A DNA stretch of 64,000 nucleotides, taken from assembly GCF_963678635.1 (NCBI RefSeq), contig NC_087063.1:37774759-37838758 (forward strand), given 5' to 3'. A program made the position numbers and the translations under genes. The notes beneath the pieces were generated by a model, which had not been told where the DNA came from, made no database searches, and saw nothing but the letters and a program-made list of their open reading frames with translations. Shown here piece by piece: positions 36,772 through 47,830 of this stretch (position 1 is the first letter of the stretch; each line of letters begins with the position of its first letter). Source of the DNA: Symsagittifera roscoffensis (Eukaryota; Xenacoelomorpha; Acoela; Convolutidae).

Positions 36772-36860
36772 TATAATTGCGGAATCTGCTTATATTTGCG
36801 GATTCAGGAACAACTAGATATGTTCGCTCGAGTCCGCTTAAACTGCAACACAGTTATACC
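36772..36860. repeat. GCGGATT repeat, inverted relative to 1915-2000
   Basis: TTGCGGAATCTGCTTATATT then GGATTCAGGAACAACTA and GTTCGCTCG match the reverse complement of 1915-2000. Confidence 0.55.
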
Positions 36861-36994
36861 GACAAAACTTACGGTTAATTTATTTTTGCAAGAAATCTAT
36901 GGTTGTTTTCTAAGTGGAATTCACTTAAGCTTAGGTTTCTCTTTAGAGACTTGTCTTTGTGTTCCAGTGCCCGAGTCGAGATTTTTCACCTAAT

Positions 36995-37935
36995 TTGAAG
37001 CAAGATTTGAGCGGTTTGAGCGTTTTTTTAGACAATCACGCTCAAAATCTTGCTTCAAAACGAGCGGTTTGAGCGGTTTTTGAACGGTTTATCTAAAAAA
37101 AACCGCTCAAAAACCGCGCAAGATTTGAGCGTTTTATCTAGAAAAACCGCTCAAAACCGTTCAAATCTTGCGCGGTTTTTGAGCGGTTTTTTTTAGATAA
37201 ACCGTTCAAAAACCGCTCAAACCGCTCATTTTGAAGCAAGATTTTGAGCGTAACTGTCTAAAAAACCGCTCAAACCGCTCAAACCTTGAGCGGTTTTTTG
37301 AGCGTTCTTTTTATATATATAAAAAAATCGCTCATAGATATATGCAAAGATACGTACATACATCTATACACACATACATACATACATACATACATACATA
37401 CATACATACATACATACATACATACATACATACGTACATACATACATATATACATAGATACACACATAGATACAAACATACTTACATTTAAACATGCATC
37501 CATACATACATAAACACACAAATTTACATATTTTCCAGTGGTTAATTTGATGTAGGAAATTGTAAGAAAAGCATTTTCGGTGTGGGGAAATATAAGATAG
37601 GCATTTTCGGTTTATGAAGGTCAACCCGGTTAGTATTTCAACTGCATCTTAGCGTCACATTACCTTTCCAGGCATTTTGTTGAGTTTAATCGGTTTTCTT
37701 TATAAGACCGCTCAAAAACCGCTTAAAAACCGCTGAAATCTTGCTTGAAAAACCGCTCAAAAATCACCGCAAAAAAATGAGTGGTTATTGAGCGGTTTTT
37801 AAAGCAAGTCTTGAGCAGTTTGAGCGGTTTTTCCAAAAAAAAACGCCCAAACCGCTCAAACCGCTCAAATCTTGCTGGAAAACCGCTCAAACCGCCCATA
37901 TCTTGAGCAACTTTTGTGCGGGATCTCGACCCCGG
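36995..37935. repeat. Fold-back element with GAGCGGTTT arms
   Basis: Left arm 36995-37320 and right arm 37690-37935 are built of GAGCGGTTT/AAACCGCTC blocks able to pair within and between arms. The core carries a CATA microsatellite instead of the tRNA-like gene found in the copy at 1-870. The right border GGATCTCGACCCCGG matches that of the first copy. Confidence 0.75.
37345..37520. repeat. (CATA)n microsatellite
   Basis: Near-perfect CATA repeats at 37372-37430, with imperfect flanks. The overlapping Thr-Tyr-Ile-His and Tyr-Val-Cys-Met frames on both strands are products of this repeat and not genes. Confidence 0.95.
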
Positions 37936-38600
37936 TGACTTAACAGTGCTCAGTTTGGCCGCGTAATGCTTGCATCGCCCGTTTTCTGTTGCTTGCAGTT
38001 TGCATTTTTGAGGACTTATGCTAGTTTTTCTTAGCAAGTTTTTTAGGCTAAAACTTTTGAAATAACTCAAAATATTTCGTGAACTGAATCAATTGGTTTA
38101 AAAAATGAAAATTTACTAAGCCAGCTTTTCAAGCCAAAAAATTTTGAATTATAACAGTTATTACACAGACCGAATCGGTTCGCGAAAACGTTCAAGCTTA
38201 TTGAAGCAAGCTATTCAAGAATTGAAACTCTGAAGCATTTCAAAATAATTCGTAGACCAAGTCGGTTAGCAAATTTTTCCAGTTTTTCTGAGCAAGCTTT
38301 TAAAGCTACGAAACTTTGAGTTTCATATGGTTTTTTCATAGACTGAATCGTTTCGCTAAAATTTACGTTTTTCTAGGCAAGTTTTCTGAGCTAGGAGCTG
38401 ATGAAGTATTTCCATTTTTTTCCATATACCGAATGAATTCGCGAGAAGTGTCAGTTTTTTTGAGCCAGCTTTTCAAGATATGGAACTTTAAAACTATCAA
38501 AGTTATTTCATTGACCGATTCGATTCTCGAAAAATTTCAAATGTTCTAGGCAAGCTTCTGAAGCTGCGAATCTTTTAAATATTTTGTTCATTCATATTTT
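37936..38600. repeat. Leader plus short array of the ~86-bp satellite
   Basis: The leader (CAGTGCTCAGTTTGG, TAATGCTTGCATC, GTTGCTTGCAGTTTGCATTT) is the same as at 44228-44310. About seven degenerate satellite units follow (consensus parts CAAGCTATGAAA, TTCATAGACTGAATCG, TTCGCGAAAA). Confidence 0.8.
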
Positions 38601-38960
38601 ATGTTAATTGGTTCAAGGTCACGTGCTCAATTTTAGTTTCTGGACATTTGATGACCCATGGACGAGTCCCAAAACTCATTTGGTTAACCCTCCAACACAA
38701 AAACAGTACGCATTTACCGTTGTTTTTGGTCTTTTCTTGGACCCACAGCAGAGTTAGGTAGATTTTATGTGTGTCTCAGTACAGAACTCTTTAAGCTGTG
38801 CTGGCTCAAATGCTGCAACAGTGCAATTTAATTAACAGAGCTGATACCGTTAAAATTTGTTTTTCCGGAAGCAAGGATTTGATTTACGCCATGCAACTTT
38901 CGTAAACGAAAATACAAAAATTGATAGTTGTTTCTTCCAGTGGAAATCATTTTCAACCCC
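38601..38960. other. No gene seen
   Basis: Single-copy-looking AT-rich sequence without supportable frames. Confidence 0.45.
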
Positions 38961-39275
38961 TAATGCCGGAGAAAGTATCAAAAAGAGACCAGAGCAGTGA
39001 ATCACAATTTTTTACAAAAACAACTTCATTTGCAGAACTGATACAAACGCACTCAGCATTTGATCGGAAACAAAATATCATATTGTTTGTTTGTATTTCA
39101 AAAGACAGATAACTGCAAATAATTTCAATGACTGACCAATTACATAAAATTGTCGGTTAAATCCCAAGATCAAACGCTTTTCAGGTTTTTCCGGAGCAAA
39201 TTTAGAGTCGCAAAAATGTGTTTTATATAATTGAGCTCAATTAATTAGAAATGATTCACTGAGGTTGAAAAAGAA

Positions 39276-39313
39276 GCTGTCAGTCGGATTCCAACCTGTG
39301 CCACTGGTGCTAA
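39276..39313 (-). ncRNA. tRNA T-arm-like relic (unit 1)
   Basis: The minus strand reads AGCACCAGTGGCACAGGTTG then GAATCCGACTGACAGC, a decayed form of the B-box copy at 40243-40280. Confidence 0.35.
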
Positions 39314-40242
39314 AGGAATGGTAAATTTTTTTATCGGTTTCAGGTCATTAAATACTTTGAAAACTAAAAAAAATGAGACTATACAAAATAAGAAACATCA
39401 TTAAGTAATTACCCAGAGTAAATTTAGTTGTACTAATTTTTGCTGGAAGCGGATACGGAAGCTGCATTGTGGTTTACGAGTCATTATATGCAGAAGAACT
39501 ATATGTAACAATATTCAAACATTTTCAACTGATATTAATATGACTAGGTTATCAACAAAAGAAATCTACTTAATTGCTTAAAAAATTTAAATCTCAAACC
39601 GCACAACAAAACAGTATAAGTTTCGTTCAAGCATTCATAGTTCAATAAGTGCTTGACTGATTTTGTATAGATTCTTACACTATTACCCAACCAGGATGCG
39701 CCGTTAATAATACTATCACGACTGATACCTAAAAACTAGCGAGTGCGCATCAATGACTTCAACAAGAACAAGATGTATTGAGAATGTCAAGCAAAGTTTG
39801 TCATAGAGGATCTGCAAAAAAGGCAAGTGGAATGGAAAATTGCGATAATAGTTTCGGACTGCATCATGTTGCTTAATCAAAGTCCACTGGATAAAAAAGA
39901 ATGGCTTCGAATCGAACTAACTAATGCCGGAGCAAGTATCAAAAAGAGACCAGATCAGTCAATCATAATGTTTTCTTACAAAAACAACTTCATTTGCAGA
40001 ACTTATACAAACGCACTCAGCATTTGATCGGAAACAAAACATCATATTGTTTGTGTTTGTATTTCAAAAGACAGATAACTGCAAACAATTTCAATGACTG
40101 ACCAATTACATAAAATTGTCGGTTAAATCCCAAGATTAAACGCTTTTCAGGTTTTTCCGGAGAAAATTTAGAGGCGCAAAAATGTGTTTTATATAATTGG
40201 GCTCAATTAATTAGAATTGATTCACTGAGGTTGAAAAAAGAA

Positions 40243-40280
40243 GCTGTCAGTCGGATTCGAACCTGCGCCACTGGTGCTAA
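40243..40280 (-). ncRNA. tRNA-like box pair (unit 2)
   Basis: The minus strand reads TAGCACCAGTGGCGCAGG followed by a perfect B box GGTTCGAATCC. The A-box-like TAGCACCAGTGG is immediately next to the B box, with no room for an anticodon arm, so it is either a relic with an internal deletion or a chance match upstream of a true T-arm. Confidence 0.4.
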
Positions 40281-40865
40281 AGGAATGATAAATTTTTTTA
40301 TCGGTTTCAGGTCATAAAATACTTTGGAAAATCGAAAAATGAGACTATACAAAATAAGAAACATCATTGAGTAATTACCCAGAGTAAATTTAGTTGTACT
40401 AATTTTTGCTGGAAGCGGATACGGAAGCTGCATTGTGGCTTACGAGTCATTATATGCAGAAGAACTATATGTAACAATATTCAAACATTTTCAACTGATA
40501 TTAATATGAATAGGTTATCAACCAAAGAAATCTACTTCATTGCTTAAAAAATTTAAATCTCAAACCGCGCAACAAAACAGTATAAGTTTCGTTCAAGCAT
40601 TCATAGTTCAATAAGTGCTTGAAATTTTTTGAATAGATTCTTACACTATTACCCAACCAGGATGCGCCGTTAATAATACTATCACGACTGATGCCTAAAA
40701 ACTAGCGAGTGCGCATCAATGACTTCAACAAGAACAAGATGTATTGAGAATGTCAAGCAAAGTTTGTCATAGAGGATCTGCAAAAAAGGCAAGTGGAATA
40801 GAAAATTGCGATAATAGTTTCGGACTGCACCATGTTGCTTAATCAAAGTCCACTGGATAAAAAAG

Positions 40866-40934
40866 AATGGCTTCGAATCGAACTAACTATGTTGGACTGC
40901 CAGTGTTACGCTCATACACTGCGCCATGCCAGCC
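40866..40934 (-). ncRNA. tRNA-like head of the 961-bp repeat
   Basis: The minus strand starts GCTGGCATGGCGCAGTGTAT, with an A box (TGGCGCAGTGTATGAGCG), and ends with a B box (AGTTCGATTCG) about 30 nt later. Spacing is as in a tRNA, but the anticodon stem and T stem do not close well, so I assign no amino acid. On that strand it heads the 961-bp unit, as tRNA-derived heads do in SINE-like elements. Confidence 0.5.
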
Positions 40935-41349
40935 GTGAATTCCACTTTAGCGACGCATTTTGAACCAAAGAAAAATCATTCATGGTGTGTTTTCAATCAA
41001 CCAATTTGTTCATAGACGCTGAATCACCACGAAACAAATAAAAGTAAGAACAAAAAGAAATGCAACCAGTCCTTTGGCACAGGTGGTATTGCCGCAAGTC
41101 AGGATGATCATTGTGAGATATGGATTGTGTTGCTAGTCTCAGTGGGACGCTATCATCCTATGATTTCAGATTGGAGATGAGTAATTGAAATTTCCGAAAA
41201 ACTGCCATTAACGGAGGAGAGTATCGGAACAAAGGACAACTGAAGACAATACTAGATGCCCTCATTGCTAGACTGAAGAAGATACAGGGGCTTACGACGA
41301 CACAAAAAGGCCGTGAGGTGATACACGTGAGGATTTCTCATTTCCGCAG

Positions 41350-41637
41350 AATCCCTGGAAAGTGTCCTGGGGCGAAAGGTGTAATCGAATGCGGTTACAC
41401 ACTGTTCATGCGAGTGGTTTGCTGGAACTCAGTCGTGAGCATATGGCACTGTTCGCTCCAGGAACACAGTTCATAACTTGCGACTACATTGAGAACAGAG
41501 AAAGAGAGTTTGAGCCCCGATTTGAGCAATCTGAAGTCCCAACGACGCGCAGAGAGAGGCGCCCAATGAGGAATCAGCAGAGTAAGGCGCCAACGATTCA
41601 AAAATATAAGAATGTCAGAAACAGCAATTTGAACTGA
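41350..41637 (+). CDS. Exon-like open frame, unknown protein
   Basis: A good acceptor (GATTTCTCATTTCCGCAG) precedes an open frame of 95 codons to TGA. The product reads NPWKVSWGERCNRM, ASGLLELSREHMALFAPG, FITCDYIENREREFEPRF, then a basic Arg/Gln tail. The area is GC-richer than its flanks, which favours real coding. I do not recognise the domain. A second frame, open at about 41187-41478 with QLKTILDALIARLKKI, overlaps. No upstream exon could be joined without a stop. Confidence 0.4.
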   Translation, partial: NPWKVSWGERCNRMRLHTVHASGLLELSREHMALFAPGTQFITCDYIENREREFEPRFEQSEVPTTRRERRPMRNQQSKAPTIQKYKNVRNSNLN

Positions 41638-42258
41638 ATATGATGTACTGTAGTTGTGATTGAAAAAAAAAAGTTTTCTGTACTGATAGAAAAAGAAACG
41701 CATCTGTGAGAGCGCAACATTTCTTAAACAGGTTGAAAATAAAGGCAGCCATAGGGAGATTTGATCTGTACCACTTCAGCGTTCCAGACTGAGGCGCAAC
41801 CAATCTACCTCATCTGGCACACTCAACTTTCAAAAAAGATCACTTTAAGTGTTTCTCTGATACATACATCAACATTCAGTTTCATCAATGTTAGGCGTTA
41901 GATAAAGTTCACCACGATCAGTGCAAATATGTAGTGAGTTTGCTTGGATAATTGAGTAGTTGACTACTTCATTTATTCATAGGTTGGCTTCTTTTTTAGA
42001 TGCAACCCGAGACTTGAGTGTTTGCGTTGTTAGTTGAAAGACAAAGATATGTACAAATTCATCACAGAAGTCAGAAGGTAGTGCCATTTGACTAAACAAT
42101 TAAAAGAAAGTTCTTATGATAGTATGCAAGCCTTGATGTACAGGTAAATCAGAATTGACGGAAAAAATCAAAGTACAAGGGTTCAAAAGAAAGCGTAATA
42201 GCAAAATATTTGTTAGTGTTAGAAAAATGGAAAGTAAGCCTACGACAAATGGAAAACT

Positions 42259-42320
42259 GCAACTGTGGGATTCGAACGCCCGAACTGAGGATTATTAGGC
42301 GCTTGTACATCTCTTCTACA
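42259..42320 (-). ncRNA. Degenerate tRNA-like sequence
   Basis: The minus strand carries CGCCTAATAATCC, like an anticodon loop with AAT, followed by a B-box-like GCGTTCGAATCCCAC. The D-arm is weak and the T stem has mismatches. It may be a tRNA-Ile-like pseudogene or a short-element relic. Confidence 0.35.
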
Positions 42321-42859
42321 TTCAAAATTGTAGCCCTATTTAAAAAAATGGCGAGTTTCGAAATGTCAGTTCAACACTGGTTTTCATGCAGTCAATGCGA
42401 AACTGCTACGAAACCAAAAAATGAACCCTGTTGTTTAAATTTGGGTTGGAGCAAAAGATGTCGTTAATTATTTAATTGATGGCTTTTGTCATTCTAATAA
42501 AAATTCTCTCATCTCACCTCAGTTTATAATATGGAACGAAAAGTTTCATCAACAAAACTCTTTTTTGACTGCAATATGATCAAAAAACTTAGACAAACAA
42601 ACACATTATCGCTTTTTTTTACGTTGAACTAATAAGTCAAAGTGGACAAATGATTCTTAATGCGTTATCAAATAATTGTTTTGTTCATAAACTGCATCAT
42701 GTCAAAGTAAACCAGTTTGTATAATGTTAACTGAAAGATTAAACAGAATTTAGTTCCGAGGGAAGTCACTGAAAACAAACTGGCAAAAAAGCGGTTTGTT
42801 TTTGGAAAGGCAGCATTTTTCATTTTATTTCAAAAAAACGCACCCGAGACGTTACAGCT

Positions 42860-44092
42860 CTATATCAGGTAGCTCTCCACAAATTGTAAACAGTAAATTG
42901 TCCTCGTTCTGAATGAAAACACGAAGCAAGGAGCAGAAACCGTTAACATTTTCAGTACAATTTGCCGTATGCAACTGTCTAATAGTCGCATGGTAATGGA
43001 CACTTTGTTGTGTGCTTTCAAAGTTCCAAACAGAAATGCGACTGCCCAGGGCTGACCACTATACATTGAAATTTCACAAATCTCACCATTATTGATTGCG
43101 CAAATTTCTTCAGACAATGCTTTCTCCGTTTCGAAAATAACAATATGTTTGTGGTTTTTAATGGACACAAATCCATAAACAAACCCATGAGGAGTAGAAG
43201 GAACATCGGAGTTGAGCCGTCTATACCAAGTGAGAGACAATTCTGCTGATTTTCTGTTGACAGTCCTGTCACGCATGGATGAGAAAAAACTGTAGACTCT
43301 CTCTTCGTGAAGATTTCTTCTCAAAAGCACACTTTTTAGGGCATTTAGAGTTGATTTCTTGTCTCCTACAAAAATTAATCGTCTCAGAGGGCGAACACGA
43401 CTGCCGAGGGCAAAAATTTGCCATAGTAACCATAGTGCGTATATGTGCTCCTTTGAAAAAACAGATGTGGCCATTTGGGGCAGCTCGTCACCTAACAGAC
43501 GGTGACAATTTGTTGCAACATAATTGCAAATTGGAAATTGGTTTCTACGCTCAGAATTCCCTTTGTAATTCCTGGTGTAGCCCATCTGGCGCGAAATAAC
43601 TATACGATTCCAATGCAAATAAAGCAAATTATTCAATACCTCTTCATTAACGCTGTCGGGCGTAGGGGCACAAAAAATTGACACTGGGCTTTCTGGGCGA
43701 TTATCGAAGTCAACAACGGCTATCGTTCCCTGTGTGACGCTGTTCAAATTTCTCGTTAAACGAAGAATGTCTTTAGGATGCAGTAAAATTTGTCCAGGTT
43801 CTCGGCAGTTACAGTTGAAAAACTTTGAAGCTGTGTCATCACAAGGGCGCCAGCTATTTGAACCTAAAATGCTGACTTCATCTCTGGATTGGATGATCAA
43901 ATTGGAAATCCCCGTTGCTGCTGTTTGGTTAAAGTATATGTCTAACGCCTCTCTTTCAGCCGATTTCTTTCCAAAAACTTTCATGATAGATGGATCATGG
44001 ACTTGAGACCAGGTAGAAACAAAGTTGCAATTATCTGCAAACAAGCCAACAATGATTTCGATGTCATCAGCAGGTATTAGTCTTTTCTCCAT
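42860..44092 (-). CDS. Intact ~410-codon frame with GIY-YIG-nuclease-like region
   Basis: By far the longest open frame here. The first ATG is at 44092; an in-frame TGA lies just upstream, 24 nt before the TTG at 44101. No stop interrupts it. Residues below count from the TTG. The N-terminal part (1-260) has FADNCNFVSTWSQVHDPS, WRPCDDTASKFFNCNC, ILRLTRNLN and GTIAVVDFDNRPESPV and matches no domain I know. Residues 306-360 read GFVYGFV, HIVIFETEKALSEEI, AINNGE and then SGQPWAVAFLFG. This follows the GIY-YIG layout (G-hydrophobic-Y, a spacer, a Y/I-I-G-like turn, a helix with L and E/R, then H/N-N-G and P-W). The canonical Gly of YIG and the helix Arg are changed, so activity is uncertain. GC is higher than in the flanks. 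It lies 5 kb from Polinton-type fragments on the same strand; a link is only inferred. Confidence 0.55.
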   Translation of the reverse strand: MEKRLIPADDIEIIVGLFADNCNFVSTWSQVHDPSIMKVFGKKSAEREALDIYFNQTAATGISNLIIQSRDEVSILGSNSWRPCDDTASKFFNCNCREPGQILLHPKDILRLTRNLNSVTQGTIAVVDFDNRPESPVSIFCAPTPDSVNEEVLNNLLYLHWNRIVISRQMGYTRNYKGNSERRNQFPICNYVATNCHRLLGDELPQMATSVFSKEHIYALWLLWQIFALGSRVRPLRRLIFVGDKKSTLNALKSVLLRRNLHEERVYSFFSSMRDRTVNRKSAELSLTWYRRLNSDVPSTPHGFVYGFVSIKNHKHIVIFETEKALSEEICAINNGEICEISMYSGQPWAVAFLFGTLKAHNKVSITMRLLDSCIRQIVLKMLTVSAPCFVFSFRTRTIYCLQFVESYLI

Positions 44093-44218
44093 CAATCTCA
44101 AGAGTACCTGCCATTTTCATCTTCCATTCGGACCAACTTCCTCAGAAAATTAATTTCAAAAGAAAAGAGCAGGGATGAAGACGAGAAAACATCACACCCA
44201 GAAACATTGGGAAGTTGA

Positions 44219-47200
44219 CCCGGGTGAATTACCAGTGCTCAGTTTGGACTCGTAATGCTTGCATCTCCCCGTTTTTTGTTGCTTGCAGTTTGCATTTTTG
44301 AGGACTTATGTTAGTTTTTCTTAGCAAGTTTTTTATGCTAAAATTTTTGAAATAACTTGAAAGGGTTTCGTAAACTGAATCAATTTGATAAATTAATGAA
44401 AATTTACTAAGCCAGCTTTTCAAGCCAAAAAACTTTGAATTACTACAGTTATTACATAGACCGAAACGGTTCGCGAAAACCTTCAAGCTTTTTGAAGCAA
44501 GCTATTCAAGAATTGAAACTCTGAAGCACTTCAAAAGATTTCGTAGACGAAGTCGGTTAGCAAAAATTTCCAGTTTTTCTGAGCAAGCATTTAAAGCTAC
44601 GAAACTTTGAAATTCAGATGATTTTTTCATAGACTGAATCGTTTCGCTAAAACTTAAGTTTTTCTAGGCAAGTTTTCTGAGCTAAGAGTTTATGAAAAAT
44701 TTCCATTTTTTTCCATATACCGAGTGAATACGCGAGAAGTGTCAGTTTTTCTGAGCTAGCTTTTCAAGCTATGGAACTTTGAAATTATTAAAGTTAATTC
44801 GTTGACCGAGTCGATTCGCGAAAACTTTCAAACGTTCTAAGCAAGCTTCTAAAGCTGCGAAATTTTAATTATTTTGTTCATTCATATTTTATGTTAATTG
44901 GTTCGCGAAAACCTTTGGATTTTTTGAAAAAAAGCTACTCAAGATCTGAAACTATTTCGTGGACCAAGTCGGTTCGCAAAAGTTTTCAGTTTTTCTAAGC
45001 AAGCTTTTAGAGCTACGAAACTTTGATTTTTGAATGGTTATTTCATAGACTGAATCGATTCCTAAATTTTAAGTTTTTCTAAGCGAGCTTTTTGAGCTAG
45101 GAGGTGTTGAAATATTTCCATTTATTTTATATACCGAGTTGGTTCGCGAGAAGTTTTAGTTTTTTGAGCTAGATTTCAAGCTATGAAATTTTGAAAATAT
45201 TAAAGTTAGTTCGTTGATCGAGTCGGTTCGCAACAAATGTCAGTTTTCTAAGCAAGCTTTTAAAGCTGCGAAACTTTGAATTATTATAGGTTAATTGATA
45301 GACTCAATCCTTTTGTGAAAACTCATAACTTTTTGAAGCGAGCTAGTCAAGCTATTAAACTACAAGCTAAGTCAAGCTATGAATTAATGCATAGACCGAA
45401 TTGGTTAGCAAGCTATGAAATTTTGAATTGTTTCAAATTTTTCTTTAGTTTGAATCGGTTCGCGAAAAGTTCAAGTTTTCTACGCAAGCTTTTGAAGCTA
45501 TGAAATTATGAATTACTACAACTTATTTTATAGACTGAATCGGTTTGCGCAAACTTTTCGAGTTCTTTGAAATGAGCTGGTCAAGCTATGAAATTCTGCA
45601 TTATTTCAAGTTATTTCGTGGACCAAATTGGTTCGCAAAAAGCTGAAATTTTTTAAAGCAAGCTTTCAAGCCATGAAATTTTGAGTTATTACATGTTATG
45701 ACACAGACTGAATCCGCTCGTAAAATCCTACAATTTTTCAAGCCAGCTTTTAAAACTACAAAACTTTGAATTATTCGAGGTTGTTTAATTGAACAATTTT
45801 ATTTCTAAGCAAGCTTTTGAAGCTATGAATTTTTGAATTGAAAGAAGTTATTTTTTAAGCTGAATCGTTTGTGAAAACTTGTAAGTTTTTTAAGCAAGCT
45901 ATAAAACTTTGAATATTTTCAAGTTATTTCTTGGGTTGAATCGGTTCGCTAAAAGTTTCAGTTCTTCTAGGCAAGCTTTTAAGGCTATGAAACTTTGATT
46001 TATTCCAAGTTAGTTCAAAGACTGAATCGATAAGCAAAAAAAAATTTTTCTTAGCAAGTTTTTATAGGCTAGAAATTTTGAAATAATTCATGCTATATTT
46101 GCCAAAAAACTAAAGTTTACTAAGCTAGCTGTTCAAGCTTCAAAACTTTAAAATTATTACAGTTTTTTCGTAGACTGATTCGGATCGCAAAAACAATTTT
46201 TTTTTGAAAAAAGTGAAATAATTCATAGTTTTTGTGAATCGATTCGGTTCGCGTAAATTATAAGTTATTCTAAGTAAGCTTATAAAGTTGCGAAACTTTG
46301 AATTGCATAGGGTTAATTCATAGACTGAATCGCTGCGCTAAAACTTAAGCTTTTCTGAGCAAGCTTTTTGAGCTAGGAGGAGCTGAAATAATTCCATTTA
46401 TTTCTTATACCGAGTCTGTTTGCGAAAAGGTTCAGTTTTTCTGAGCTAGCTTTTCAAGCTATCAAACTTTGAATATTACAGGTTGTTTTATAGACCAGAT
46501 TTGTTTTTGAAAATCTATAATTTTTTTGAAGCAAGCTTTCAAATTGAATTTTCTCATAGATTGAATCTGTTTGCAAAAATTTAAGCATTCCTATGCAAGC
46601 TTTTTGAGCTAGGAGGCGTTGAAATAATTCCAGTTAATTCCTATACCGAGTCTGTTTGCGAGTATGTTCAGTTTTTCTAAACAAGCTTTTGAAGCTATGA
46701 AATTTTTATTCAATACAATTTATTTCATAGACTGAATTGGTGTGCGCAAACTTTTAAATTTTTGAAGCAAGCTGGTCAAACAAAGAAACTGAAATTTTTC
46801 AAATTTTTTCATACACCGAATCTATTCGCAAAAAAAATCAAATTTTTCGATGAGAGCTACCTAAGCTAATTTTTGAATTGTTTAAAATTATTTCATAGAG
46901 TAAATCGGTTCGTAAAACGTTCAAATTTTTTCTCACTAAGTTTTTGAAGCCAAGAAATTTTGAATTATTTCAAGTTGTTTTATAGATTGAAATCTTTCGC
47001 GAAAAAGTTTTTCTAAGAAAGTTCTTACAGCTATGAAGTTTAGATCGATTCAAGTTATTTCATAGATTGAATCAATTCACAAAAAAGTCACGTTTTTCTT
47101 AGCAAACTTTTGAAGCTATGAAATTTTTAATCATTACAAATTGTTTCATACACTGAATTGGTTTACAAAAAAATTTTGAGTTTTTTGAACCTTGCTAGTC

Positions 47201-47830
47201 AAGCTATGAACCTTTGAAGTACTCAAGCTGTTTCATAGATTGAATCCGCTCGCGAAAAGTTCAAACTTTTCTAAGCGAGTCTTTCAAGCTATGAAATTTT
47301 GAATTAATGCAAGTTAATTCATAGACCTAATCCGTTCGTGAAAACCTAGAGGATTTTGAAGCATGCTTTTAAAACAATGAATTTTTGGTTTGTTTCATGA
47401 TGTACTGTAGACTGAAATGGTTCGCGACAAAATGAGGTTTTTCTAAGCAAGCTATTAAAGTTATGAAGTTTTGATTTATTAGTATTCATTTCATAGGCTG
47501 AAAGCGTTCAAGAAAACCAATAAATTTTTTGAAGCAAGGTTTTAAAGCCATGAAACGTCCATAGTCTTTTTATGGTATTTCATAGAATGAAATGGTTCAC
47601 GAAAGTTGCAATAAAATTTCAAATTCATAGAATTTAATGAACTCTCAAAAATACGGAGTTCGTTTGTGGAAAATTATTAGTTTTTGGAGCAAGCTACGGA
47701 ATTTTGAAGTTTTTCAAGTTATTTTTTGAATTGAATTGATTCGCTAAAAGTTTCAGTTCTTCTTAGCAAGCTTTTATAGCTACGAAATTTTGAATTTTTC
47801 CAAGTTAACTCATAGATTGAATCGAGTCGC
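44219..47830. repeat. Large array of a ~86-bp satellite with leader
   Basis: The leader 44228-44310 equals that at 37936-38020. Some 40 units follow, typically CAAGCTATGAAATTTTGAAT, TATTTCATAGACTGAATCGG, TTCGCGAAAACTT and TTCTAAG. Spacing measured at three successive units was 88 and 85 bp. Units are quite diverged from one another, so the array is old. No coding. Confidence 0.92.

Larger units (their letters stand above)
38961..40888. repeat. Tandem repeat, two units of ~961 bp
   Basis: Unit 1 38961-39921, unit 2 39922-40888. Both begin TAATGCCGGAG and share AGCATTTGATCGGAAACAAA, CCAATTACATAAAATTGTCGG and ACTAGCGAGTGCGCATCAAT. Both end in GAATGGCTTCGAATCGAAC, which is the B-box end of a tRNA-like sequence. 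Only after unit 2 is that tRNA-like sequence continued to its 5' end (40934 on the minus strand). Confidence 0.9.

Noticed and set aside
37231-37624. Several 75-86-codon frames on both strands
   Set aside because: They are translations of the CATA microsatellite and its flanks (repeating Tyr-Ile-His-Thr or Cys-Met-Tyr-Val) with no independent evidence of coding.
38640-38700. Hammerhead-ribozyme-like TTTGATGACCCATGGACGAG with a hairpin
   Set aside because: The core CUGAUGA and GAAA elements are not both present in the needed spacing.
44346-47830. CRISPR-like regular repeat spacing
   Set aside because: The whole ~86-bp unit is repeated with drift; there are no constant repeats with unique spacers, and the context is eukaryotic.
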